5,016 nt of DNA from Candidatus Moraniibacteriota bacterium (GTDB lineage: Bacteria; Patescibacteriota; Minisyncoccia; Moranbacterales; UBA2206): NCBI GenBank assembly GCA_003543115.1, contig DPJH01000037.1, positions 1 through 5,016 on the forward strand. Reading direction: 5' to 3'. Numbering within the stretch: position 1 is the stretch's first letter; each line of letters starts with the position of its first letter. The notes beneath the pieces were generated by a model. It was not told where the DNA came from. It made no database searches and saw nothing but the letters and a program-made list of their open reading frames with translations. Of this stretch, positions 1 to 5,016 are shown piece after piece. The position numbers and the translations under genes were made by a program.

Positions 1-89
1 ATGTTTGAGCATTATGCGATAATTTGGCCTGGTCGCGCTAAAGGAGTGTTTTTTTAAATTTATTTTGTTAAATAGTTTTTTGAAAGAAT

Positions 90-127
90 AAAAAAAACAG
101 CCAACTAGCATCGTCTGATGAGCTGGC
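90..127 (-). terminator. Rho-independent terminator of the minus-strand secreted/membrane gene pair
   Basis: Read on the minus strand, GCCAGCT (127-121) pairs with AGTTGGC (106-100) with one G-U wobble. Inside this, CATC pairs with GATG around the loop AGAC, with a two-base bulge on the 3' side. TG and a run of eight T (97-90) follow. It lies 27 bases past the stop of the acidic-tail gene. There is no T run on the plus-strand side, so it acts leftwards only. Confidence 0.8.
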
Positions 128-154
128 AAGCTGATGACTATATCATTCTATTTA

Positions 155-541
155 TTATTCGTCATCCGGTTCCACTTCGACTGTCACTTCGTCATTGGTT
201 TCTTCCTCATCCTCATCACTATCGAATTTTTTAATGTTTTCGCTCGATGATTCATCAGGATCTTTGGTGGAATCGGAATTATTATTGTTGCTTTCCGGCA
301 AGGCTCTTTTTTCTTCTGGTTTCGGCTCTGGGCGCATGATATTTTCTTTGGTTTGCAAGGGCTTGCTAATTTCTTCTTTTTTCTTGATGCAATTTCCCAA
401 GGATTGATTGCAAACATCCGTAATGGCTTGTTTTTCCGGTGAAACCTCCTCACGGGAATAGCGATACCAAAGAAAAACACCTGCGGAAAGAAAAATAATT
501 CCTCCGAGCGCAAAAAAGAGAAGTTTAAATTTTGGATTCAT
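155..541 (-). CDS. Single-pass membrane protein with long acidic, disordered tail (unknown function)
   Basis: This is a 128-residue protein of no family I recognise. A short basic N-terminus (MNPKFK) precedes one hydrophobic segment at about residues 7-26, ending in WYRYSR. That suggests a signal anchor with the remainder outside the cytoplasm. The exported part is low-complexity: two nearby cysteines (C44, C51) that could form a disulfide, a Lys/Glu/Pro-rich stretch (about 53-82), an Asn/Ser/Asp stretch (about 84-100), and a tail (about 101-128) in which roughly half the residues are Asp or Glu. No catalytic motif is visible. The ATG at 541 is the only start that keeps the membrane segment intact, but no Shine-Dalgarno sequence precedes it. 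It follows the FnIII-like secreted gene on the same strand after 62 bases and is followed by a terminator, so the two are probably co-transcribed. Coding status rests on the clean frame, the anchor and the terminator. Overlapping frames in the region look like shadows. Confidence 0.75.
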   Translation of the reverse strand: MNPKFKLLFFALGGIIFLSAGVFLWYRYSREEVSPEKQAITDVCNQSLGNCIKKKEEISKPLQTKENIMRPEPKPEEKRALPESNNNNSDSTKDPDESSSENIKKFDSDEDEEETNDEVTVEVEPDDE

Positions 542-603
542 AGATATTTTCTAAAATGATATTACGGCAAAAGCATCAGTCTTTCGAATATATTATTTTG
601 AAA

Positions 604-1296
604 TTAATCTTCGTCAGTCGTGGCTGTTTTGGCAGAAGAATATGGCGAGTAGCTCTTATCATCATCTTTTTTTATTCTTATCTTAAAGTTATAAAGCGTT
701 TCTGATTTTAGTCCGTCCAGAGTGACTGAGCCCTCGCCATCTCCGTCAAGAGTCAAAGAAAATGTCTTTGTCGACCAAGATGTTTTTTTCTTATAGGCTG
801 CCTGGACATTGACTGCTTCATTTTCCAAATCTTCAGAAGATATGTTTAGTTTTACGGAATTTTCGGTGATATTGTTGATTTTTTCGATCTCCGGTTCATA
901 ATCGGATCCCTTGGTGGTTGTGCTGGCTTCGCTGGAATAGGCTGAATATTTTTTTTCGGATGATTTCTTTATTTTTACTTTGAAGTTATAGCTAGTGGCT
1001 GAGTCGATATTGTTTATCTTTATTTTCACAGATCCTTTTTTTCCGAGATTGGCGGTGACTTTCTTGTATGAATCGGAATCGGTGTCTTCATTGTTAACCA
1101 GAATTTTAAGATTAACTTTTGCTTTTGCGAGATTTGAGCATGTCACTTTCAATTTTACGGATGTTTCTTTGGTTTTTTGAACTTTTATAACCGGAGTGCA
1201 GGTGTCTGTTGCTGCTTTTGTTTCAAGCGGAAGGCTTAGCCACCCAAAGAAAGCCATTATAGCAAATAAATACGCGAGTTTAATTTTTCGAAACAT
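604..1296 (-). CDS. Secreted protein with two tandem fibronectin type III-like repeats
   Basis: This 230-residue protein is predicted to be exported. It has a signal peptide with a basic N-region (MFRKIK), a hydrophobic core at about 8-23 and a likely cleavage after TKA (residue 28). The mature part is an internal duplication of about 95 residues: repeat 1 at about 35-128 and repeat 2 at about 135-228. Both run proline, NSVKL/TSVKL-like strand, glycine-containing turn, then the FnIII-like signature (SATSYNFKVKIKK in one, SETLYNFKIRIKK in the other), then a KxYSxYS motif and a Thr-rich end. Repeat 1 is Lys-rich and repeat 2 is Asp/Glu-rich. C33 and C53 occur only in repeat 1 and may form a disulfide. 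There is no sortase motif, lipobox or C-terminal membrane anchor, so it is either released or held non-covalently. FnIII folds usually act in adhesion or as spacers, and no enzymatic domain is present. The start at 1296 gives a complete signal peptide but has no clear Shine-Dalgarno sequence. The gene leads a probable two-gene unit with the acidic-tail membrane gene and diverges from the histidine kinase. Confidence 0.85.
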   Translation of the reverse strand: MFRKIKLAYLFAIMAFFGWLSLPLETKAATDTCTPVIKVQKTKETSVKLKVTCSNLAKAKVNLKILVNNEDTDSDSYKKVTANLGKKGSVKIKINNIDSATSYNFKVKIKKSSEKKYSAYSSEASTTTKGSDYEPEIEKINNITENSVKLNISSEDLENEAVNVQAAYKKKTSWSTKTFSLTLDGDGEGSVTLDGLKSETLYNFKIRIKKDDDKSYSPYSSAKTATTDED

Positions 1297-1304
1297 AATT
1301 TTTA

Positions 1305-1342
1305 TTGTTTTATTTGTTTAAAAAATTTAAAAGAAGTATTTT
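1305..1342 (+). promoter_or_regulatory. Candidate sigma-70-type promoter for the histidine kinase gene
   Basis: In the 70-base divergent gap, TTGTTT (1314-1319) is followed after 17 bases by TATTTT (1337-1342). An overlapping alternative is TTGTTT (1305-1310), 17 bases, TAAAAG (1328-1333). Either would give a very short leader containing the GGAGG before the kinase start. The stretch is almost pure A/T, so chance matches are likely. No equally good promoter was found on the opposite strand for the FnIII gene. Confidence 0.3.
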
Positions 1343-1357
1343 TTCAATGTAAAAAAT

Positions 1358-1362
1358 GGAGG
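1358..1362 (+). promoter_or_regulatory. Ribosome binding site of the histidine kinase gene
   Basis: A GGAGG core lies four bases before the ATG at 1367 and fixes that start. It stands out because the rest of the gap is nearly all A/T. Confidence 0.8.
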
Positions 1363-1366
1363 CCAT

Positions 1367-3118
1367 ATGAAGCTGAAGAAGATATCCAAGATTATAGTGA
1401 TTGCGCTTGTTGTTGCAGCTTTGTGTGTAGCAGCCAATTTTTATCTGGACAAGCTATATTCGAGCCTGTTTGTTGTAACAGTTTTCATCGCTTGCGGATT
1501 GATCATCTCTTTTCAATGCTGTCGGGTGGATCGAGAAAAGAAAGAGTCCCAGCAGTTCATATGTCAAGAACGAGAAAAAGCTGAAAAGTCTTTAGAGAAT
1601 GAAAGAATTCTGAAAGCTATTTTTGACTCTGTCAGTGATATGATTTGGCAGGTTAATGGCAAGACAGGAATTATGACTGTCAATGCATCTGCCCGAAAAA
1701 CTTTAAATATCCCTCCCAATGCTGTGATTCATGTGTCGGATATAACCAGCGGAAAAAGTTTGCAAACCGCCATGGAGCGCATCAATCATCGAATCACTAA
1801 CAGAGATGTTTCCGATGTCTTTCCTCCGTTTGTCTATAATGTGCATGAATTCAAAAACCCTGGGGGAAAAGAAATTCCGGTAGAAACGACCACTGCGCCG
1901 TTGATTAATGAAAATGGCGAGGTGGTGATCGTCGGCGTGTCTCGTCCGATCGAGGAGCGGCTGAGGCGTGAATCGGATATGGCCATGAATGACAGGATGC
2001 ATGCCATTGGAATTTTGGCTGGCGGCATTGCTCATGATTTCAACAATCTGCTTTTTGTTATCAGAGGATGGGCAGATATGTTGCGCAGTTATGATGGTGT
2101 GGATAAGAGTCCGAATATCAATAAGGCGCTAGGCAAAATCATGGATGCGGTCGATCGGGCGACAAAGCTAACGCAGCAATTAATCGCTTTTGCCAAAGGC
2201 GGTTCAGCGGCTAAAGAGATAGGATCCCTGGCGGATGTCATTAGGGAATCAGCCGAATTTGCTTTGGGAGCCAACTCTCATTGCCGGTGTGATTTTAATA
2301 TCCCAAATGATTTATGGCTATGTAATATGGACCCATTTCAAATGGGCCAAGCTGTGCAGAATTTGGTGATCAATGCCGTTCGGCATGGCATACCGAAAGG
2401 AGGAACAATCAGGATTGAAGCGGAAAATGTGACTTTGAAGGAAAGCAACTGTCTTTTGCTTAAGTCTGGACAATATGTCCATTTTTCCATAGCTGATTCT
2501 GGAACAGGCATTCCGTTGGAGATCATATCCAAAATTTTCGATCCGTACTTCACCACAAAAGACAAGGGTGAAGAGGGGAACGGATTGGGATTGTCGGTAG
2601 CATATGCTACTATTGTCAAAAACCATAACGGATATATCGGGGTTGATTCCAAAATGGGAGAAGGAACAACATTCAATGTCTATCTTCCGGCTGTATTGGA
2701 TAGGCGACGGAGAAGAGAGGATGTTCCTGCTGATCCAACCAAGAATATTCCCAAACAATCTTTGAGGATATTGGTGATTGATGATAGTCTGGCAAATCTG
2801 GCCTTATTAAAGGATGTCTTGCAAACTCTCCAGCATACTTGTGATGTCGCAGAAGAAGGATCAGCTGCTTTGAAGATATATGAAGAGGCACATGGATCAG
2901 GGAATCCATATGATCTGGTGATTACTGACATCATGATTCGTGGAGGCATGGGAGGAGTTGAATTTTCTGAAAAGCTGAGCGAAAAATACCCAAAAGCAAA
3001 AATAATCGCCATGTCTGGATATGCGGATGAATATTCGGAAAAATTTTCAGCATTTCTGGGGAAACCGTTCAGTTTTAGTAGTCTTGGAAAAGTTATCGAC
3101 GAAGTAATGATTAAATGA
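1367..3118 (+). CDS. Membrane-anchored hybrid sensor histidine kinase (PAS-HisKA-HATPase-REC)
   Basis: This 583-residue protein senses a signal, phosphorylates its own histidine and passes the phosphate to an attached receiver domain. Two hydrophobic segments (about 7-24 and 31-50) form a hairpin with almost no extracytoplasmic loop, so sensing is probably cytoplasmic or within the membrane. A charged helical linker (about 53-82) leads into a PAS domain (about 83-197). The HisKA H-box contains HDFNN, with phospho-acceptor H223, and is of the NtrB-like class. The HATPase domain is complete: N-box with N332 and N336, G1 box DSGTGIP from D377, F-box FDPYF from F391, G2 box GNGLGLS from G404, and a late GEGTTF. 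The receiver (about 467-583) has the acidic pair D472/D473, phospho-acceptor D521, S550 and K566, all intact. No DNA-binding or enzymatic output domain follows, and no separate response regulator or HPt protein is in the window. The partner must therefore be encoded elsewhere, or the receiver regulates the kinase itself. GGAGG fixes the start, and a terminator follows 27 bases after the TGA. The signal cannot be predicted. Confidence 0.95.
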   Translation: MKLKKISKIIVIALVVAALCVAANFYLDKLYSSLFVVTVFIACGLIISFQCCRVDREKKESQQFICQEREKAEKSLENERILKAIFDSVSDMIWQVNGKTGIMTVNASARKTLNIPPNAVIHVSDITSGKSLQTAMERINHRITNRDVSDVFPPFVYNVHEFKNPGGKEIPVETTTAPLINENGEVVIVGVSRPIEERLRRESDMAMNDRMHAIGILAGGIAHDFNNLLFVIRGWADMLRSYDGVDKSPNINKALGKIMDAVDRATKLTQQLIAFAKGGSAAKEIGSLADVIRESAEFALGANSHCRCDFNIPNDLWLCNMDPFQMGQAVQNLVINAVRHGIPKGGTIRIEAENVTLKESNCLLLKSGQYVHFSIADSGTGIPLEIISKIFDPYFTTKDKGEEGNGLGLSVAYATIVKNHNGYIGVDSKMGEGTTFNVYLPAVLDRRRRREDVPADPTKNIPKQSLRILVIDDSLANLALLKDVLQTLQHTCDVAEEGSAALKIYEEAHGSGNPYDLVITDIMIRGGMGGVEFSEKLSEKYPKAKIIAMSGYADEYSEKFSAFLGKPFSFSSLGKVIDEVMIK

Positions 3119-3145
3119 CCATTTAATTGTCGATATGAACTAAGC

Positions 3146-3177
3146 GCCTGCGAAGAGAATCTTCGCAGGCTTTTTTT
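3146..3177 (+). terminator. Rho-independent terminator of the histidine kinase gene
   Basis: GCCTGCGAAGA (3146-3156) pairs perfectly with TCTTCGCAGGC (3160-3170) around a three-base loop, giving an 11-bp GC-rich stem. Seven T (3171-3177) follow. There is no T run on the opposite strand, so it is one-directional. Confidence 0.95.
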
Positions 3178-3291
3178 GTCAAAATAAAAGAATGTGCGCC
3201 GGAAAAGCGGATGTCCTAAAATAAAAATCTGACATTTCAAGTGTTAAATATGGGATTAAAATTTCTAAATATTTCTTTAAATTTTTTGCAT

Positions 3292-3322
3292 AAAAAATCC
3301 GCTATTCGCAGAGGAATAGCGG
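3292..3322 (-). terminator. Rho-independent terminator of the small Cys/His protein gene
   Basis: On the minus strand CCGCTATTC (3322-3314) pairs with GAATAGCGG (3307-3299) around a six-base loop. An A and six T (3297-3292) follow. It lies 27 bases past the TAA of the small gene. Its presence supports that gene being real and separately transcribed. It faces the kinase terminator, so the stretch between the two (3178-3291) is a convergent spacer in which I see no gene. Confidence 0.9.
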
Positions 3323-3349
3323 CTGGCAACAAGAGTATTTGTAGGAATG

Positions 3350-3562
3350 TTATCCTCCACATTTTTTTCGCTTCATTTCCGTGTAGTAGTCCCAGCATGG
3401 TTGGCATGAGATGTTGTGGTGTCCCAACGTTGAACCCTTGGTCATGTGATCAAGCATTCGATCCAAAGCTTCCATTTTTTCCATATTGATTTCTTTGATT
3501 TCAAAAAAAGTATTTATATCCTTGATAGCATCGCTACATCCATAATCATTGGGCTTCGCCAT
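3350..3562 (-). CDS. Small soluble Cys/His protein with an H-x3-C-x2-C motif (possible ZAS/zf-HC2-like)
   Basis: The protein is 70 residues when started at ATG 3562. A frame extension to an ATG at 3634 exists, but GAGGTG (3571-3566) sits just before 3562 and no such site precedes 3634, so the shorter form is preferred. There is no signal peptide or membrane segment, so it is probably cytoplasmic. C9 is followed by a charged helical middle (about 11-40, including KMEALDRMLDHM), then H48, H49, C53 and C56 with H49-x3-C53-x2-C56, then a helix-like WDYYTEMKRKK and C68. C-xn-H-x3-C-x2-C is the ligand pattern of zinc-binding anti-sigma (ZAS/zf-HC2) domains. That resemblance is by motif only: the spacing from C9 to H49 is at the long end, and no sigma factor gene is adjacent. 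A metal-binding structural or regulatory role is an inference. The gene has its own terminator and is divergent from guaB. I found no convincing promoter for it. Confidence 0.8.
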   Translation of the reverse strand: MAKPNDYGCSDAIKDINTFFEIKEINMEKMEALDRMLDHMTKGSTLGHHNISCQPCWDYYTEMKRKKCGG

Positions 3563-3565
3563 GTT

Positions 3566-3571
3566 CACCTC
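3566..3571 (-). promoter_or_regulatory. Ribosome binding site deciding the start of the small Cys/His protein
   Basis: Read on the minus strand, GAGGTG lies three bases before ATG 3562. It favours the 70-residue form over the 94-residue form starting at 3634, which has no comparable site. Confidence 0.75.
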
Positions 3572-3761
3572 GCTTTTTGATTTATTGGATGATTTATAAA
3601 AATTACCACGCCATGTTTTTAATACAGTTATCAATGGATTTTATATGCAAAAAATCATATGTTCTTAGCATATCTTTTATGTGTTAGTTTGGAAAAATAA
3701 TATTTCAAAAAAAAGAAAAAATTCTCTTTTTAAAATCAGAAACAAAGAGCATTGTTAAAAA

Positions 3762-3790
3762 TTGCTTTCCGGAACAATATCTGTTAATAT
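3762..3790 (+). promoter_or_regulatory. Promoter of guaB (sigma-70 type, extended -10)
   Basis: TTGCTT (3762-3767) and TAATAT (3785-3790) are separated by 17 bases, and TG at 3782-3783 gives an extended -10. Transcription would start near 3797, leaving a leader of about 60 bases before the guaB ATG. That is too short for a known purine riboswitch aptamer plus expression platform. The remainder of the 3563-3856 gap is AT-rich and contains no other gene I can support. Confidence 0.65.
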
Positions 3791-3796
3791 GAATAA

Positions 3797-3820
3797 CTTC
3801 ATGAAAATTAAATCATGAGG
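3797..3820 (+). repeat. Short inverted repeat at the predicted guaB transcription start
   Basis: CTTCATGA (3797-3804) and TCATGAGG (3813-3820) are inverted copies (one G-U pair if read as RNA) around the spacer AAATTAAA. Each arm contains the palindrome TCATGA. It overlaps the predicted transcription start and could be an operator or a 5'-end RNA hairpin. In AT-rich DNA it could also be chance. Confidence 0.35.
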
Positions 3821-3846
3821 TTTACTTTTACAATTTACAAGGACTC

Positions 3847-3852
3847 AGGAGG
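3847..3852 (+). promoter_or_regulatory. Ribosome binding site of guaB
   Basis: A full AGGAGG lies four bases before ATG 3857. It decides the start against an in-frame ATG at 3815, which would add 14 residues but has no Shine-Dalgarno sequence. Confidence 0.85.
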
Positions 3853-3856
3853 AAGT

Positions 3857-5016
3857 ATGAGAGAGGAAAAAAGGATCATGGATGGTTTTTTTGAAAAAAT
3901 GGAACGATTGGGATTGGCCTTGTCATATGGAGATGTTCGCTTGAAGACAGGATATTCGGAAATCGCCCCGGCAGATTGCCTTTTGGAAACCAGGTTTTCC
4001 AGAAAAGTTTCACTTAAATGCCCGATTGTCAGTTCTCCGATGGACACTGTAACTGAACATGCTATGGCAATCGAGATGGCGAAAAGAGGAGGGCTCGGAA
4101 TTATCCATCGGGCGCTGTCTATCAAGAATCAGGCCCAAGAGGTGGGCCGAGTGACGTTCTATCTGAATGGCATGATCAAGAAGCCGATCTCCGTCTTCGT
4201 CGATAGCCGGATGGAAGAAGTTTTGGCTATGGTTGAAGAAAGGCAATTTTCCTTCCGAAGCTTTCCTGTTTTGGATCGCGAAGGCCATTTGGTCGGATTG
4301 CTGACCGGGAACGATTTTGAATTCTGTTCCGATATGGCCAAGACGGTAGGCGAGGTTATGGCGACAGACATAATCACCATCAACAAGGAGCTTTCTTTGA
4401 ATGAAGTTTTCTACCGGATGCAGAAGAACAGGAAAAAGGTCTTGCCGATAGTTGGCGAGAATGGGCAGTTGGGAGGGATGTATATATACTCTGATGTCAG
4501 AAGGATCATTTCGGGAGAGTCATCCGGATATAACATAGATTCCAATGGCAATCTTTTTGTCGGGGCGGCGGTCGGGATCGGACAAGAGGCTCTGGAAAGA
4601 GCAGAAGCGACAATTCGGAAAGGCGCCAATGTCATTGTGATCGACACTGCTCACGGCGATTCCAAAGCGGTTTATGAAACATTGAAAGAGCTCAAGCACA
4701 GCTTTCCGGAAACGGATGTTGTCGTTGGAAATGTCTCGGAGGGTTCGTCGGCCAAGCGTTTGGCAGAAGCCGGGACTGATGGAATCAAAGTCGGCCAAGG
4801 TCCGGGATCGATCTGCACCACTCGCGTGGTAGCGGGAATCGGATGTCCTCAGGTTACGGCAGTTTACAACTGTGCCAAAGCGGTAAGAGGAATGGATGTT
4901 CCGATCTGCGCTGACGGCGGAATAGAATATTCCGGAGACATCACGATTGCTTTGGCAACGGGAGCCTCGACCGTCATGTTTGGAAAGATGCTTTCCGGGA
5001 CCAAGGAGTCTCCGGG
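3857..5016 (+). CDS. guaB: IMP dehydrogenase, 3' end outside the window
   Basis: The enzyme catalyses NAD-dependent oxidation of IMP to XMP, the committed step of guanine nucleotide synthesis in the cytoplasm. The 386 complete codons cover the first part of the TIM barrel (about 20-95, with SSPMDTVTE from S59 and GGLGIIH from G78). Next comes an inserted Bateman module of two CBS domains (about 105-215) and the rest of the barrel: DTAHGDS from D263, GNV at 291-293, the potassium/catalytic loop GPGSICTTR with nucleophile C320, ADGG from A352 and SGTKESPG at the edge. IMP dehydrogenase is favoured over GMP reductase by the DTAHG motif (reductases have DVANG) and by ICTTRVVAG. Usual length is about 490 residues, so roughly 100 are missing here, including the mobile flap with its Arg-Tyr pair. 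Small departures from the common pattern are G25 where LTFDDV usually has Asp, D268 and Q314. An AGGAGG and a good promoter precede it. It looks more GC-rich than the left-hand genes, as expected for a conserved housekeeping gene. Confidence 0.95.
   Translation, partial: MREEKRIMDGFFEKMERLGLALSYGDVRLKTGYSEIAPADCLLETRFSRKVSLKCPIVSSPMDTVTEHAMAIEMAKRGGLGIIHRALSIKNQAQEVGRVTFYLNGMIKKPISVFVDSRMEEVLAMVEERQFSFRSFPVLDREGHLVGLLTGNDFEFCSDMAKTVGEVMATDIITINKELSLNEVFYRMQKNRKKVLPIVGENGQLGGMYIYSDVRRIISGESSGYNIDSNGNLFVGAAVGIGQEALERAEATIRKGANVIVIDTAHGDSKAVYETLKELKHSFPETDVVVGNVSEGSSAKRLAEAGTDGIKVGQGPGSICTTRVVAGIGCPQVTAVYNCAKAVRGMDVPICADGGIEYSGDITIALATGASTVMFGKMLSGTKESP

Noticed and set aside
1..57. Open frame from ATG at base 1 to TAA at 55-57 (18 codons), possibly the tail of a plus-strand gene entering from the left
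   Set aside because: It is too short to recognise, has no Shine-Dalgarno visible, and is followed by a T run without a clear hairpin. It cannot be told from chance without the upstream sequence.
2680..3240. 186-residue minus-strand frame
   Set aside because: It lies opposite the strongly supported kinase/receiver gene and crosses its terminator hairpin, so it is a shadow frame.
3241..3489. 82-residue plus-strand frame starting with GTG
   Set aside because: It is antisense to the small Cys/His gene and runs through that gene's terminator. It has no ribosome site and an unconvincing protein composition.
3563..3634. 24-residue N-terminal extension of the small Cys/His protein
   Set aside because: GAGGTG immediately before the internal ATG at 3562 is a much better start signal, and the extension has no ribosome site.
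3643..3673. ATATGC / GCATAT inverted repeat with a 19-base loop
   Set aside because: The arms are six A/T-rich bases in an A/T-rich spacer, with no T run and no suitable position relative to a promoter, so chance is likely.
3563..3856. Purine or other riboswitch upstream of guaB
   Set aside because: The leader from the predicted start is only about 60 bases and shows just one weak A/T-rich hairpin, with no recognisable aptamer core.
3801..3859. Five-codon mini-ORF (MKIKS, 3801-3818) and an in-frame upstream ATG at 3815 for guaB
   Set aside because: Neither has a Shine-Dalgarno sequence, while AGGAGG sits directly before 3857. Attenuation by so short a leader is not supported.

Overview
The window is an AT-rich bacterial chromosomal segment. 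It carries four complete protein genes and one gene that runs off the right edge. TGA is used as a stop (end of the histidine kinase) and no reading frame needs recoding, so the standard bacterial code fits. The gene style is AT-rich DNA, compact single-gene units with strong Rho-independent terminators, small secreted FnIII-like proteins and a slightly divergent IMP dehydrogenase. This is compatible with a Patescibacteria/CPR-type genome, but that placement is an impression from style and not shown by any marker gene here.

Layout from left to right. Bases 1-89 hold no gene I can support. On the minus strand a two-gene unit runs leftwards: a secreted protein with two tandem FnIII-like repeats (1296 to 604), then, after 62 bases, a single-pass membrane protein with a strongly acidic tail (541 to 155). 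It ends at a terminator (127-90). Divergent from it, across a 70-base AT-rich gap, is a membrane-anchored hybrid histidine kinase (PAS, HisKA with an HDFNN H-box, HATPase, C-terminal receiver; 1367-3118) with its own terminator (3146-3177). Next, on the minus strand, is a 70-residue soluble protein with an H-x3-C-x2-C motif (3562 to 3350) and its own terminator (3322-3292). Finally, on the plus strand behind a good promoter (3762-3790), comes the IMP dehydrogenase gene guaB (3857 to beyond 5016), cut about 100 residues short of the usual C-terminus.

The genes form four independent transcription units. The likely roles are envelope or secreted proteins (left), signal transduction (middle), a possible small zinc-binding regulator, and de novo guanine nucleotide synthesis (right). 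No mobile element, CRISPR array, tRNA or rRNA is visible. I see no convincing new multi-gene system. The items most worth a second look are the stand-alone zinc-finger-like protein, whose motif resembles the ZAS/zf-HC2 anti-sigma pattern, and the secreted pair in which charge-diverged FnIII repeats sit beside an acidic-tailed membrane protein.
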